A stretch of DNA of 64,000 bases from an uncultured Kordiimonas sp. (GCA_947492375.1 CANLMI010000001.1:992001-1056000), one strand, 5' to 3'; shown: positions 19,523 to 29,663, counted from the stretch's first letter. The notes: generated from the letters alone by a model not told the origin. A program made the numbers and translations.

Positions 19523-20482
19523 CTAAAAGTGCCTGTAACCTGTCTCAGGTTTTTTTATAAGTTCTCTATTCTCATCATAAATCAGAACAGATTTTTCATC
19601 GGTAATATGCCCTACCTTGGTAATCAAAGTGTTAAAATCATTAGACATCCCGGAAATTTTTTGACGGTCAGACCTATCAGCAGTGAAAACGATTTCATAA
19701 TCATCACCCCCAGACCATAAAAATGAACGATACTGAGGCAATGAATGGCAAAGAGCCCTGACACTCTCTGTTGTAGGCAATTGATCAACAAATATTTCTG
19801 CACCTTTATTCGATGCAGTACAAATATGCGTAACATCAGCCAGTAAACCATCAGATACATCTGCACTTGCCGTCGCGGTTCCAACTAATGCAGGCCCTAA
19901 TTCTGATCTCGCCGCAGGCCTCAAATAACGATGCAGTAAAGTATTATCATTAACTGAGATTTGCCCCTGTCGAACAAGAAGGCCAAAAGCCGCTAAACCG
20001 AGCTCGCCAGTTACATAAATATCATCACCAATTTTAGCGCCCGAACGTTCAATCATGTTGCCGCGTTCTATTTCACCAAAAATGGTTATACTAATAGTGA
20101 TACTATCTTTGGGGCTTTTCGTTGTATCACCACCAATAAGATGCATACCAACTGCTGCTTGCCCGTGTTTTAATCCTTTGGAAAATGCCGAAAGCCAATC
20201 AGGTGAAACACCATGTGGCAAAGATAGCCCAAGCATATAATATTTTGGAAATGCACCTTTTGCCGCGATATCCGAAAGGTTTACGGCAAGAGCTTTCAAA
20301 GCAATATCATAAGGGTCGTCATCACGGAAAAAATGAACATCTGATACCAAGATATCTTTTGACAGAACTAAGTCATAGCCCACTTTTGCAGAAATACATG
20401 CCGCATCATCAAGCAGATGAAGGCCTTCAGCACCCACCAATGGCCTGAAATACTGTGCAATCAGGTCAAACTCATCCACCAT
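19523..20482 (-). CDS. thiL: Thiamine-phosphate kinase
   Basis: ThiL phosphorylates thiamine monophosphate to thiamine diphosphate with ATP. The 319-residue product has the PurM-like ATP-binding fold with DDAACI near residue 30, DVHFFRDDDPYDIALKALAV, the LIGGDTTKS loop and WSGGDDYEIVFT near the C terminus. The ATG at 20482 is preferred (GAGG upstream); an in-frame GTG five codons earlier is possible. It follows nusB closely in the conserved ribH-nusB-thiL order. Confidence 0.95.
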   Translation of the reverse strand: MVDEFDLIAQYFRPLVGAEGLHLLDDAACISAKVGYDLVLSKDILVSDVHFFRDDDPYDIALKALAVNLSDIAAKGAFPKYYMLGLSLPHGVSPDWLSAFSKGLKHGQAAVGMHLIGGDTTKSPKDSITISITIFGEIERGNMIERSGAKIGDDIYVTGELGLAAFGLLVRQGQISVNDNTLLHRYLRPAARSELGPALVGTATASADVSDGLLADVTHICTASNKGAEIFVDQLPTTESVRALCHSLPQYRSFLWSGGDDYEIVFTADRSDRQKISGMSNDFNTLITKVGHITDEKSVLIYDENRELIKKPETGYRHF

Positions 20483-20513
20483 ATGTTTTGACCTCACGCA
20501 ATATTAATAAAGG

Positions 20514-20990
20514 CTATCGAACCGCTTTGGCGACCTTATCCAAAACCCCGTTTACAAAGGACGCTTCGGTACGATCATAAAAGGCATGGCAAACATCAAC
20601 ATATTCGTTGATAATAACCGGTGTTGGCACATCAGGGCGCGCTACTAATTCATAGGCCCCTGCACGCAAAATTGCGAGGATAACGCGCTCAATACGGTCA
20701 AGTGACCAATCAGCATTTAAATATGGTGCGATAGCTTCATCAAGTTCGGCGCCTCTTTCCCATGCACCTTCACAAATATCCGCAAAGAGCGCAGGATCAG
20801 CATCCACATATTGATCCCCTTCTATTTCAGCTCCCAGGCGATATTTTTGATACTCAGTAATAACCATTTTGATCTTGGGTTCATCTGACGACAAAAGCTG
20901 ATAAAGAGCTTGCACCGCTGCCAAACGTGACGCGCTACGCGGTCCACCTTGCTGCTTGCCTTTTTTTCTTGAAGGTCTTTGCTGTACCAT
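20514..20990 (-). CDS. nusB: Transcription antitermination factor NusB
   Basis: A 158-residue NusB, which with NusE binds boxA RNA in rRNA antitermination. It has a basic N terminus, ASRLAAVQALYQLL, LDRIERVILAILRAGAYEL, and the closing VINEYVDVCHAFY and FVNGVLDKV segments. Its ATG overlaps the ribH stop (TAATG), so the two are translationally coupled. Confidence 0.96.
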   Translation of the reverse strand: MVQQRPSRKKGKQQGGPRSASRLAAVQALYQLLSSDEPKIKMVITEYQKYRLGAEIEGDQYVDADPALFADICEGAWERGAELDEAIAPYLNADWSLDRIERVILAILRAGAYELVARPDVPTPVIINEYVDVCHAFYDRTEASFVNGVLDKVAKAVR

Positions 20991-21430
20991 TACTTGGTTC
21001 CAAATTCTTTTTTAAGTTCAATCATACGGAGCGCAGCGTTCGCAGCATCAGCACCCTTATTTTTTTCTGACCGGTTTGCACGCGCCCATGCCTGTTCACG
21101 GTTTTCAACAGTCAAAATACCATTACCAATCGCCATATTATGCTGAAGCGCTAAATCTTGCAAACCACGTGCGCTTTCACCACATACATAATCATAATGC
21201 GTTGTTTCACCGCGAATAACACAGCCAAGAGCAACATACCCATCATAGGAAACCTGCTCGCCGTCATTGGCGAACTTCATCGCAGCAGGAACTTCAAGAG
21301 CACCTGGCACACTCACCCGCGTATAAGAACCGCCTTTAGCCTCGATTGCTTCTATTGCACCCCTTGCCATTTCTTCCGCAAGGTCACTATAGAAGGCAGC
21401 TTCCACAATCAAAATATGTGGTTTCGACAT
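20990..21430 (-). CDS. ribH: 6,7-dimethyl-8-ribityllumazine synthase
   Basis: The 146-residue lumazine synthase joins dihydroxybutanone phosphate to the pyrimidinedione in the penultimate riboflavin step. Visible motifs are PGALEVPAAMKF, the conserved GCVIRGETTHYDYV, and NGILTVENREQAWAR. The length and position after ribBA are typical. The stop overlaps nusB by one base. Confidence 0.96.
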   Translation of the reverse strand: MSKPHILIVEAAFYSDLAEEMARGAIEAIEAKGGSYTRVSVPGALEVPAAMKFANDGEQVSYDGYVALGCVIRGETTHYDYVCGESARGLQDLALQHNMAIGNGILTVENREQAWARANRSEKNKGADAANAALRMIELKKEFGTK

Positions 21431-21470
21431 AATGTATCTCTCTACTATTTCTGCGTATCAATAACGCTGA

Positions 21471-22598
21471 TCATCTATCTTCAGGAATTGCTCGGTGTTC
21501 TACAATATTAAGACCGTATCCTTCAAGGCCAACAAGATGACTTTCCGAATTACTTAAAAGAATCATATCCTTGACACCAACATCACGGAGGATTTGGGCG
21601 CCAATACCATAATTTTTCAGTGAATTATTTGCATTATGCTCTTCACGAATATCTGCATTCATCAATTCGGAAGGACGCATCATCTGAAGCCCCGGGAATA
21701 AAACAACAACCCCGCTGCCTTCAGCTTCAATTGCTGCCATCGCCCGGGTTAGCTGGCCGCTCCGCGGATGGTCAAGGCCCAATATATCTTCCATCGGATT
21801 TAAAGAGTGCATCCGAACCAGGGTTGGCGACTTTGAATCAATATCGCCAAGGGTAAGAACAACCGTTTCCAAACTATCGCCCTGACTTACATAAGCTGAG
21901 GTCTGCCATTTTTTACCAGAAAACCTTGTAAAAGCGCTCTCATTAACTCGCTCGACTAAAATATCATGTTTCAACCGATACGCAATCAGATCACGAATGG
22001 TTGCTACTTTCAAACCATGCTCTTTTGCAATTTCAATCAACTGCGGCAGGCGTGCCATTGTGCCATCTTCATTCATGATCTCACAGATAACAGCCGATGG
22101 GTTAAGACCTGCAAGGCGCGATATATCAACAGATGCTTCCGTGTGCCCTGCGCGAACAAGAACACCGCCGTCTTTAGCAACAAGCGGGAAAACGTGCCCC
22201 GGTGTCGCCAAATCGTCTTTGCCGTAATTTGCATCAGCCGCTACAGCAATTGTGCGCGCACGGTCAGAAGCAGAGATACCAGTCGTCACACCAGTGCGCG
22301 CCTCAATTGATACAGTGAAAGCTGTTTCATGTTGCGACTGGTTGTTTGTGCTCATCATCGGGAGGCCAAGTTCTTCTACCCGCTTTGCCGTGAGCGGCAG
22401 GCAAATCAAACCACGGCCGTATTTTGCCATGAAGTTGATCATGTCAGGGGTTGCCATCTGCGCCGGGATAATTAAATCGCCTTCATTCTCTCGGTCTTCG
22501 TCATCGACGAGGATATACATCCGGCCATTGCGGGCATCTTCGATCACATCTTCAATGGGAGAGAGAAAACTCTGAGGCACAGGCTTAACCTTTTTCAT
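21471..22598 (-). CDS. ribB: 3,4-dihydroxy-2-butanone-4-phosphate synthase with degenerate GTP cyclohydrolase II domain
   Basis: The N-terminal 205 residues form a complete RibB domain ([48 protein letters not shown]), which makes the four-carbon precursor of riboflavin. The C-terminal 165 residues have the RibA fold, with [11 protein letters not shown] and GVVVLFPG, but none of the zinc-binding cysteines or the GSLRCDC-type segment of active GTP cyclohydrolase II. So only the RibB half should be active. The start overlaps the end of ribE by 14 bases. Confidence 0.93.
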   Translation of the reverse strand: MKKVKPVPQSFLSPIEDVIEDARNGRMYILVDDEDRENEGDLIIPAQMATPDMINFMAKYGRGLICLPLTAKRVEELGLPMMSTNNQSQHETAFTVSIEARTGVTTGISASDRARTIAVAADANYGKDDLATPGHVFPLVAKDGGVLVRAGHTEASVDISRLAGLNPSAVICEIMNEDGTMARLPQLIEIAKEHGLKVATIRDLIAYRLKHDILVERVNESAFTRFSGKKWQTSAYVSQGDSLETVVLTLGDIDSKSPTLVRMHSLNPMEDILGLDHPRSGQLTRAMAAIEAEGSGVVVLFPGLQMMRPSELMNADIREEHNANNSLKNYGIGAQILRDVGVKDMILLSNSESHLVGLEGYGLNIVEHRAIPEDR

Positions 22599-23184
22599 TC
22601 AAACGAGCGACGTAGCGCGCTAAAATATCAAACTCAACATTTACCGCATCACCAACACTTGATGTCTTAAAGCTGGTGACTGACTGTGTGTGCGGAATAA
22701 GGTTGATCGACATAACTGTTTTGTCGTCAATATCCGTAACATTATTCACTGTGAGCGATGTACCGTCAATGGCTGCACTTCCTTTGGTCGCAACAAAACG
22801 CCCATGATCACCATTGATTTCAATATCCATTGCAATAGAATCGCCAACATTCTCGAACCGGACAATTTTACCGAGGCAATCAACATGGCCGGTTACTATG
22901 TGCCCCCCCAGTTCATCACCAACTGATAGTGAACGCTCAAGATTAACCAGCGTGCCAACATCCCAATCACCAAGGTTGGTTACGCGGAGCGTTTCATCAG
23001 AGATATCAGCCGCAAACCAGCCATCACCCTTTTCTATGACAGTAAGACACACACCAGAACATGCGATCGACGCACCAATATCTACAGTGGTCATATCATA
23101 ACTGGTTTCAATAATAGCACGCATGTCACCGTTTTTCTCGGTGGAGCGTATCTTTCCTAGATCTGTGACAATTCCGGTAAACAT
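22585..23184 (-). CDS. ribE: Riboflavin synthase, alpha chain
   Basis: A 199-residue enzyme that dismutates two lumazine molecules to riboflavin. It starts with the diagnostic MFTGIVTDLGKI and has two internally repeated lumazine-binding barrels, each with a CLTV or SLTV segment (ACSGVCLTVIEKG; IDGTSLTVNNV) and a GHIVTGHVD-type turn. It sits between ribD and ribBA in the conserved order. Confidence 0.96.
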   Translation of the reverse strand: MFTGIVTDLGKIRSTEKNGDMRAIIETSYDMTTVDIGASIACSGVCLTVIEKGDGWFAADISDETLRVTNLGDWDVGTLVNLERSLSVGDELGGHIVTGHVDCLGKIVRFENVGDSIAMDIEINGDHGRFVATKGSAAIDGTSLTVNNVTDIDDKTVMSINLIPHTQSVTSFKTSSVGDAVNVEFDILARYVARLNEKG

Positions 23185-23193
23185 GCCCTTGGA

Positions 23194-24300
23194 TTACTCT
23201 GCCTTGTTCCATGATGCAAGTATATCCGGCCCTAATTGTCGAATTGACGCACTTTGGTATTTCGGCGCATCGTTAAGCACCCTGTAATTCATAGGCCCAA
23301 CCGCAGATATTCCATCACCGCCTAGAACACTACCACCAATAAATTGCTCGATGCGGTCGACAACACCAGCCTTCAAAAATGAAGCATGAACAATACCCCC
23401 GCCTTCGATCAGAACCCTTGTTATGCCCTCACCTACCAAAGCCTCGGATATTTCAGAAACATTACGAATATTGTTTACCGATATAAATTTAACGCCGTAA
23501 TCAATATACGCTCGACGTTTATCAATGCTTGTTTCTTCTGTTATTATAATCGTTGGAGTGTCATTGGCAGATGTAACTAAAACACTGTCGATTGGTGTTC
23601 TAAGGGTGCGGTCAAGTATCACACGAACAGGCGAATGGACTTCAAGCCCATCAATTCGGCACGTCAGCGATGGGGTATCAGCTATAACCGTATTGATACC
23701 TACTAATATCGCATCATGATTTGCGCGTAGCATGTGACCAAAAAACCTAGATTTTTCGCCAGTTATCCATTGACTGGTGCCATTTAAAAGCGCGATACGA
23801 CCATCGATTGACCCCGCAATTTTAGATGAATAAAAGGGCCTAGATGCTTCAAAACGCAGAAAAAAGCCTTTATTTACATTATAGGCTTGGTCAGACAGTA
23901 GACCAACATGCACCTCAATATCAGCGGCCTCTAGCAATTTAACGCCTTTGCCTGCGACGCGTTCATCCTGATCGAGAACCGCGATAAAAACCCGAGCAAC
24001 ACCTGCACCAATCAATGCTTCTGCGCAGGGCGCCGTTTGGCCCGTGTGCGCACATGGCTCAAGCGTAACATAAACATCAGCACCTTTTGCTTCATCACCA
24101 GCTTCTAAAAGGGCCACTCGTTCCGCATGAGGTCTGCCGCCATCTTGCGTGCGGCCACGGCCAACAATTACATTATTTTTAACAATAACACAGCCAACAG
24201 ATGGATTTGGTGCAACACGCCCTATCCCACGCTTTGCAAGCGCAAGCGCAATAAGCATATATCGGTTATGATGTGGTGATAGAATTGATGGAGAGGTCAC
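23194..24300 (-). CDS. ribD: Bifunctional riboflavin deaminase/reductase RibD
   Basis: RibD deaminates the pyrimidine intermediate and then reduces its ribose side chain. The N-terminal deaminase has the zinc signature HAERVALLEAG plus PCAHTGQTAPC; the C-terminal reductase contains KIAGSIDGRIAL and RVLIEGGGIVHASFL. The 368-residue length is normal. The GTG start shares its first base with the nrdR stop (TAGTG), showing coupling. Confidence 0.95.
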   Translation of the reverse strand: MTSPSILSPHHNRYMLIALALAKRGIGRVAPNPSVGCVIVKNNVIVGRGRTQDGGRPHAERVALLEAGDEAKGADVYVTLEPCAHTGQTAPCAEALIGAGVARVFIAVLDQDERVAGKGVKLLEAADIEVHVGLLSDQAYNVNKGFFLRFEASRPFYSSKIAGSIDGRIALLNGTSQWITGEKSRFFGHMLRANHDAILVGINTVIADTPSLTCRIDGLEVHSPVRVILDRTLRTPIDSVLVTSANDTPTIIITEETSIDKRRAYIDYGVKFISVNNIRNVSEISEALVGEGITRVLIEGGGIVHASFLKAGVVDRIEQFIGGSVLGGDGISAVGPMNYRVLNDAPKYQSASIRQLGPDILASWNKAE

Positions 24301-24776
24301 TAGTCGTCCTCCCCAAACTCCTCATCTGTGCCTGTCATTTTACCAAGGAATTTTTCAAAATCCGATGCTTCGCGGAAATTTCTGTAAACAGACGCATACC
24401 GCACATATGCAACCTGATCCAGGCTCTCAAGCCCTTCCATAACAAGGCGGCCAATCTGATCTGCATCGACTTCGCTTTCACCGAGCGATTCCAGCCTGCG
24501 AACAATACCATTAATCATCCGCTCTACCTGATCTGGATCAACAGGGCGTTTTCTGAGCGCGATATCAAGAGAACGTTCCAATTTATCACGCTCAAACGGC
24601 ACACGGCGACCACTCTTTTTAAGAACAGTGAGTTCGCGAAGCTGAACACGCTCAAATGTCGTAAATCTGGCACCGCACGCCGGGCAAAAACGCCGCCGTC
24701 TAATGGAAGCCTTATCATCGGTCGGCCGCGAGTCCTTAACCTGAGTATCTTCATTTTGACAGAAAGGACAGCGCAT
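24300..24776 (-). CDS. nrdR: Transcriptional repressor NrdR
   Basis: A 158-residue repressor of ribonucleotide reductase genes. It has an N-terminal zinc ribbon (CPFC at residues 3-6, CPAC near 32) followed by an ATP-cone domain beginning [16 protein letters not shown]. The acidic C-terminal tail is typical. It lies between glyA and ribD, its standard position. Confidence 0.96.
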   Translation of the reverse strand: MRCPFCQNEDTQVKDSRPTDDKASIRRRRFCPACGARFTTFERVQLRELTVLKKSGRRVPFERDKLERSLDIALRKRPVDPDQVERMINGIVRRLESLGESEVDADQIGRLVMEGLESLDQVAYVRYASVYRNFREASDFEKFLGKMTGTDEEFGEDD

Positions 24777-24840
24777 TTTCCCTTACCCCTTAGCAGTAGA
24801 AATCATCTGTAGATATTTATGCTCATTTGCCAATGAAAGT

Positions 24841-24869
24841 AAAATACCAATTCAAATGTTTGGTATTTT
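24841..24869 (-). terminator. AT-rich hairpin between glyA and nrdR
   Basis: AAAATACCAA (24841-24850) and TTGGTATTTT (24860-24869) form a perfect 10-bp stem with a nine-base loop. It lies 30 bases after the glyA stop. It is AT-rich, so it may only attenuate read-through into nrdR. Confidence 0.5.
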
Positions 24870-24898
24870 TTCAATCATTAGCAATGAATAAGGAAATA

Positions 24899-26191
24899 TT
24901 ACCCTAAATCAGAATAAATTGGGAACGCATTACACATATCAGCGACCTTGGCGCGGACTGATGCTTCTGCATTCGCGTTATCCTCGGGTTTAGCTGCCAA
25001 ACCATCCAGAACCTCTGTGATCATATCTGCGATTTGAACGAATTCAGTTTCACCAAACCTGCGCGTTGTACCCGCAGGTGTTCCAAGGCGAATACCGGAC
25101 GTGATGAATGGCTTTTCTGGGTCAAATGGCACACCGTTTTTATTACATGTCATATGGGCGCGCTCTAATGCTTCGTCAGCGGCTTTACCTGTCAAGCCTT
25201 TCGGGCGCAAGTCAACGAGCACAACATGTGTATCCGTACCGTCTGAGACAATATCAAAACCATTTTCAAGAAGGCGGGCAGCAAGCGCACGTGCGTTTAC
25301 CACCACCTGCTCCGCATACGCTTTAAACTCTGGGCGTAGTGCTTCACCAAAGGCAACAGCCTTGGCAGCAATCACATGCATCAATGGGCCACCCTGAAGC
25401 CCCGGGAATACCGCCGAGTTAAACTTTTTACCCAAGTCTTCATTATTGGTCAGGATCATACCGCCTCTTGGCCCACGAAGCGTTTTATGGGTTGTTGTTG
25501 TAACAACATCAGCATACGGCAGCGGGCTTGGATGTACGCCGCCAGCCACAAGGCCTGCAAAATGGGCCATATCAACCATCAAATAAGCCCCGACGCTATC
25601 TGCAATTTCGCGGAATTTTGCAAAATCGATTGTACGGGGATACGCAGACCCACCAGCGATAATAATTTTTGGATTATGCTCTTTCGCTGTGGCGGCAACT
25701 TCATCATAATCAATCAGAGCGTCTTCCCGGCGAACGCCGTATTGAACAGCATTAAACCATTTACCGGACTGAGCGGGCGCAGCCCCGTGCGTTAAATGGC
25801 CCCCAGCATCAAGTGACATGCCCATAATTGTGTCGCCCGGTTTTGCAAGCGCCAGCATAACAGCGCCGTTTGCCTGAGCGCCAGAATGCGGCTGTACGTT
25901 CACATAGGCACAATCAAACAGCTTCTTCGCACGATCAATTGCAAGGCTTTCTGAAATATCAACAAATTGACAGCCCTGATAGTAACGTCGCCCTGGATAC
26001 CCTTCAGCATACTTATTGGTAAGAACTGATCCCTGAGCTTCAAGAACTGCCTTACTAACAATATTTTCTGACGCAATAAGCTCAATCTGGGTTTGTTGAC
26101 GCTTAAATTCTTTATTGTTAGCAGCAAGCAAATCAGGATCAGTTTCAGCCAATCCTTTTGTGAAAAAACCATCTTGTGTGAAAGAAACCAT
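24899..26191 (-). CDS. glyA: Serine hydroxymethyltransferase
   Basis: A 430-residue PLP enzyme that interconverts serine and glycine with transfer of a one-carbon unit to tetrahydrofolate. Clear family segments are [51 protein letters not shown] and the PLP-lysine region [19 protein letters not shown]. It is 49 bases downstream of rpiB and followed by an AT-rich hairpin. Confidence 0.97.
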   Translation of the reverse strand: MVSFTQDGFFTKGLAETDPDLLAANNKEFKRQQTQIELIASENIVSKAVLEAQGSVLTNKYAEGYPGRRYYQGCQFVDISESLAIDRAKKLFDCAYVNVQPHSGAQANGAVMLALAKPGDTIMGMSLDAGGHLTHGAAPAQSGKWFNAVQYGVRREDALIDYDEVAATAKEHNPKIIIAGGSAYPRTIDFAKFREIADSVGAYLMVDMAHFAGLVAGGVHPSPLPYADVVTTTTHKTLRGPRGGMILTNNEDLGKKFNSAVFPGLQGGPLMHVIAAKAVAFGEALRPEFKAYAEQVVVNARALAARLLENGFDIVSDGTDTHVVLVDLRPKGLTGKAADEALERAHMTCNKNGVPFDPEKPFITSGIRLGTPAGTTRRFGETEFVQIADMITEVLDGLAAKPEDNANAEASVRAKVADMCNAFPIYSDLG

Positions 26192-26240
26192 GACGTAAAT
26201 CCTGCAAATAAAAAACTATGAGAATATCTTCAAAATGGGT

Positions 26241-26675
26241 TTAGACATTCTGCGAGAGTTTGTCGACCCGTCTTTGATGTCTACCGCCCTCAAATGGTGT
26301 ATTCAAGAATTCATGAATACAATCTTTGACCGTTTCAATTCCGATCAAACGCGCCCCTAACGCCAGAACATTTGCATCATTGTGCTGCCGTGCAAGCCTT
26401 GCCATCAAACCACTTGTACAAAGCGCTGCCCGAACTACAGGGTTGCGATTAGCTGCGATTGAAATTCCAATACCAGATCCACAAACCACAATTGCTCGGC
26501 TCACTTGTTCGCTGGCAATAGCCTCCCCTGCAACCTTACCGTAATCAGGATAATCGACTGATTCCAAGTTTTCAGGGCCTAAATCTATGACTTCATGGCC
26601 TAAACTTGATAAAATTTTATTTATTTCTTTCTTTAATTCATACCCTGCATGATCACTACTAATTGCAATCTTCAT
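26241..26675 (-). CDS. rpiB: Ribose 5-phosphate isomerase B
   Basis: RpiB interconverts ribose 5-phosphate and ribulose 5-phosphate. The product starts KIAISSDHAGYELK and has the active-site VVCGSGIGISIAANR and the HNDANVLALGAR segment. The ATG at 26675 is preferred because GGTGG lies just upstream; a start four codons earlier has no ribosome site. The length of 144 residues is usual. Confidence 0.94.
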   Translation of the reverse strand: MKIAISSDHAGYELKKEINKILSSLGHEVIDLGPENLESVDYPDYGKVAGEAIASEQVSRAIVVCGSGIGISIAANRNPVVRAALCTSGLMARLARQHNDANVLALGARLIGIETVKDCIHEFLNTPFEGGRHQRRVDKLSQNV

Positions 26676-26993
26676 ATACACCACCATTAATTAATACTAA
26701 GCCGAAGCGCAATGCTTGTATCAATTGCCGACTAGCGAGTAAACACCATAACGTATACTTAATAAAATACACACTACCAGCTAACCATAACTATGTTTTT
26801 TTTAGATATTAGTGAGTATTACGAAGAATATTTTTCATTTCATCAACAATTCAATTATGAATACTATGTAAAAGTTACCTATTAACGATTTATTAACCAT
26901 TTGAATTCGTAAGTATTCATTCTTTTTTGTTGAACTTTGTAAAATATGCTGCAATAAACAATGAAAAGATCAAATAATCGGAGCAATAAGTTG
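26676..26993. other. AT-rich divergent promoter region of rpiB and mucR
   Basis: About 320 AT-rich bases between the leftward rpiB and the rightward mucR. It holds the CtrA-like site described separately. I see no hairpin or RNA gene in it. Confidence 0.6.
26882..26897 (+). promoter_or_regulatory. Candidate CtrA box upstream of mucR
   Basis: TTAA-N7-TTAACCAT starts at 26882 and matches the full CtrA consensus, including the extended TTAACCAT half. It is about 100 bases before the chosen mucR start. Control by CtrA is an inference. Confidence 0.55.
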
Positions 26994-27416
26994 ATGTCCG
27001 AAAGTATCGGAAACGAACAAGATCAAGATGAAATACTTGGCTTAGTAACAGATATAGTCACCGCATACGTAAGTAATAACACCGTTTCGGCAGTAGATTT
27101 ACCTTCAGTCATTAAATCTGTACATTCAACGCTATCAATACTTGATACACCTGAAGTACAAGTTCCTCCTGCAAAACCACCTGTGCCTATCAAGAAGTCA
27201 TACACAGATGAATATATTATATGCCTTGAGGACGGCAAACAGCTGAAAATGCTGAAGCGCTATCTTCGGTCCAGATATAATATGAGCCCAGAAGAGTATA
27301 AGGCCAAATGGGGGCTACCGGAAAGCTACCCTATGGTTGCACCAAATTATGCGGCAAAACGATCAGAATTTGCAAAAAGAATCGGGCTTGGTAAACGCGG
27401 GAAAAGAACAGGCTAA
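26994..27416 (+). CDS. mucR: MucR/Ros family transcriptional regulator
   Basis: A small H-NS-like AT-rich DNA binder that controls surface polysaccharide, motility and cell-cycle genes in alphaproteobacteria. The N-terminal region (LVTDIVTAYVSNNTV) is the oligomerisation part, and the C-terminal domain has YIICLEDGKQLKMLKRYLR and WGLPESYPMVAPNYAAKR. The zinc-finger positions are degenerate: Cys-x2-Asp, with Tyr and Arg where Ros has histidines, so zinc is probably not bound. The ATG at 26994 is preferred (140 residues, GGAG upstream) over one 33 bases earlier. Confidence 0.9.
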   Translation: MSESIGNEQDQDEILGLVTDIVTAYVSNNTVSAVDLPSVIKSVHSTLSILDTPEVQVPPAKPPVPIKKSYTDEYIICLEDGKQLKMLKRYLRSRYNMSPEEYKAKWGLPESYPMVAPNYAAKRSEFAKRIGLGKRGKRTG

Positions 27417-27463
27417 TCATTAGCCATTCAAAAGTATATAGATCAAATCTTACTTAGTTCAAC

Positions 27464-27679
27464 TTAAACAATAATGCCCGAACGTTGTATTGGTTGCGCC
27501 TTACCCTTATCCAAAACATACTTAAGCTTTCTAATCGCTATTGTTTCAAGCTCTTTCTTAGAAGCTTTAGGGTTTCCAACAATACTAACTTCCTTACCCG
27601 AAGCAGCACAAATTGCGGTCACTTTTACAACATTGCCAATATTGATAAATTCTATGATAATATCATTTTGAGCAGTCAT
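27464..27679 (-). CDS. Small conserved protein (DUF6898-like)
   Basis: A 71-residue soluble protein with the pattern EFINIGNVVKVTAICAASGKEVSIVG followed by a basic helix (IAIRKLKYVLDKG), quoted here as EFINIGNVVKVTAI and GKEVSIVG. It resembles a short alphaproteobacterial family of unknown function. The start is uncertain: ATG at 27679, or TTG five codons earlier. It lies 48 bases after hemA on the same strand and may be co-transcribed. Confidence 0.7.
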   Translation of the reverse strand: MTAQNDIIIEFINIGNVVKVTAICAASGKEVSIVGNPKASKKELETIAIRKLKYVLDKGKAQPIQRSGIIV

Positions 27680-27727
27680 ACAGTCGCTTGCCAATTGCGT
27701 TATCGAAATAATCCTTCGGGCAGCTTA

Positions 27728-28945
27728 TCATGCCACCCTGGAGGCTAATCCCTTTTTTGCCCAAACATCACTCACAGCTTCAATCAATGCATCCATTAAA
27801 TTGTCGTCATGCATGGGACTTGGTGTAAACCTTAGGCGCTCGGTTCCTTTTGGTACTGTTGGATAATTAATCGGCTGAACATAAATACCGTATTCATTCA
27901 ACAAATCATCAGATATCTCTTTGCATAGAACCGGGTCACCGACAAACAACGGAACAATATGGCTAACAGAATCCATAACAGGTAAGCCAGCATCCTGAAA
28001 GCGTGCTTTTAAAACTGCTGCACGGCTTTGATGCTGCTCACGTTCAGCGTTGCTACTTTTAAGATATTTCACGCTTGCAAGCGCCCCTGCCGCCAAAACC
28101 GGACTAAGCGCAGTTGTAAATATAAAGCTTGATGCATAACTTCTGATAACATCAACAAGCATTTTAGATGATGCAATATAACCACCCATAATACCGTATG
28201 CCTTGCCAAGCGTACCCTCGATCACGGTTAAACGGCTTGCAACATTATCTCGTTCTGAAACACCGCCGCCATGCTTACCGTATAAGCCGACAGCATGCAC
28301 TTCATCGAGGTAAGTCATGGCGCCATATTTATCTGCCAAGTCACAAATCGCTTCGATAGGTGCAATATCACCGTCCATTGAATAAACGGATTCAAATGCG
28401 ATTAATTTTGGCGCATCAGGATCAGCCTGTTGCAACAATTCTTCGAGGTGCTCCAGATCATTGTGGCGGAAGATGTGCTTTTTTGCACCACTGTTTCTAA
28501 TTCCCTGAATCATTGACGCATGGTTCATCGCATCAGAAAAAACAATACAGCCCGGCAAAACCTTAGCGAGTGTTGAGAGCGTTGCTTCATTCGAGATATA
28601 GCCTGAAGTGAACAAAAGCGCAGCTTCTTTACCATGCAGGCTTGCCAATTCATCTTCCAACAACACATGATAATGATTATTTCCGGCGATATTTCTAGTA
28701 CCACCTGCACCTGCGCCAGTTTCCTCCAACGCGTTGTGCATGGCCGTTAGAACATCAGGATGTTGCCCCATACCAAGATAGTCATTGGAACACCAAACTG
28801 TAATCGATTTTGCATTATCGCCGGCATCATGGCGAACGGCGCGCGGAAAATCTCCCTTTTGGCGGGAAATATCTGCAAAAACACGGTACCGCCCTTCGGA
28901 ATGCACCGCCTCAATCGCATCAGAAAATATCTTTTCGTAGTCCAT
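27728..28945 (-). CDS. hemA: 5-aminolevulinate synthase
   Basis: A PLP enzyme that condenses glycine and succinyl-CoA to aminolevulinate, the C4 haem route typical of alphaproteobacteria. Diagnostic segments are [41 protein letters not shown] and the PLP lysine in [14 protein letters not shown]. The ATG at 28945 follows GAGAGAGC. Its product feeds HemB, encoded 0.8 kb away. Confidence 0.97.
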   Translation of the reverse strand: MDYEKIFSDAIEAVHSEGRYRVFADISRQKGDFPRAVRHDAGDNAKSITVWCSNDYLGMGQHPDVLTAMHNALEETGAGAGGTRNIAGNNHYHVLLEDELASLHGKEAALLFTSGYISNEATLSTLAKVLPGCIVFSDAMNHASMIQGIRNSGAKKHIFRHNDLEHLEELLQQADPDAPKLIAFESVYSMDGDIAPIEAICDLADKYGAMTYLDEVHAVGLYGKHGGGVSERDNVASRLTVIEGTLGKAYGIMGGYIASSKMLVDVIRSYASSFIFTTALSPVLAAGALASVKYLKSSNAEREQHQSRAAVLKARFQDAGLPVMDSVSHIVPLFVGDPVLCKEISDDLLNEYGIYVQPINYPTVPKGTERLRFTPSPMHDDNLMDALIEAVSDVWAKKGLASRVA

Positions 28946-29098
28946 CACGCTCTCTCTGTAGATATGATTTCAAGCATTTTAGCCTATTTCACATCGTTTA
29001 CGCAATGAAATATACATTGTCGATATGTGATTTTGTCGCACACAAAAAACGACAAAATCAATTAATCCCGAAAAAGAGCTGTTTTAAACTGTTTTTTC

Positions 29099-29578
29099 TT
29101 ACAAGCCAAAATGCAATTTATCGGACCAGAATCGCTCCAGATTCCTCAGGTTCCGACGAAGACTTCTCATGTCTTCTTCAGAAATCAACTCGTCATTCAA
29201 AAGCTCATCAAGGTGCTTTTTATAAAGGTTATCGATCATATCACGAATTTCATACCCCGAATCCGTAAGAGAGATACGAACAGAACGGCGATCATAATCT
29301 GAACGCTCATGCTTGAGATATCCCATTTCCACCAGTTTCTTGAGATTATAGGAAACATTCGATCCCTGATAATAACCGCGGCTCTTAAGCTCACCTGCCG
29401 TCATCTCATTTTCACCAATATTATGCACAAGTAATGCCTGCACAGGATTAAGGTCTTCACGCCCAATCCGCTCAAGATGATTTTTAAGTACATCCAGAAG
29501 CCTTCTATGAAGCCTTTCAACCAAAGAAAGAATATCCAAAAAAAGATACTTAGGATTATTAAAATCGTAGCCGCTCAT
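29099..29578 (-). CDS. ldtR: MarR family regulator, LdtR type
   Basis: A 159-residue winged-helix protein. The recognition region is AGELKSRGYYQGSNVSYNLK, and the wing is HERSDYDRRSVRISLTDSG. The long N-terminal helix and the whole sequence resemble LdtR, the alphaproteobacterial MarR member that controls an L,D-transpeptidase and envelope stress genes. It is divergent from hemB, a neighbourhood also seen in Rhizobiales. Targets here are not shown. Confidence 0.82.
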   Translation of the reverse strand: MSGYDFNNPKYLFLDILSLVERLHRRLLDVLKNHLERIGREDLNPVQALLVHNIGENEMTAGELKSRGYYQGSNVSYNLKKLVEMGYLKHERSDYDRRSVRISLTDSGYEIRDMIDNLYKKHLDELLNDELISEEDMRSLRRNLRNLERFWSDKLHFGL

Positions 29579-29648
29579 AACTGTTCCGCCTGATAATTCA
29601 TTTTAGGTATAGACAAAAATTCATAGATTGCATTTTCCTCGATTTGTC

Positions 29649-29663
29649 TTAAAGCTTTGTTAA
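29649..29663. promoter_or_regulatory. Possible CtrA-type site between ldtR and hemB
   Basis: TTAA-AGCTTTG-TTAA has the CtrA spacing of seven bases but lacks the ACCAT extension. It lies about 105 bases before hemB and 70 before ldtR. AT-rich DNA gives such matches by chance, so confidence is low. Confidence 0.3.

Noticed and set aside
20990-24300. FMN riboswitch before the riboflavin genes
   Set aside because: The genes overlap or are nearly adjacent within one operon, and the upstream gaps are too short for an RFN element.
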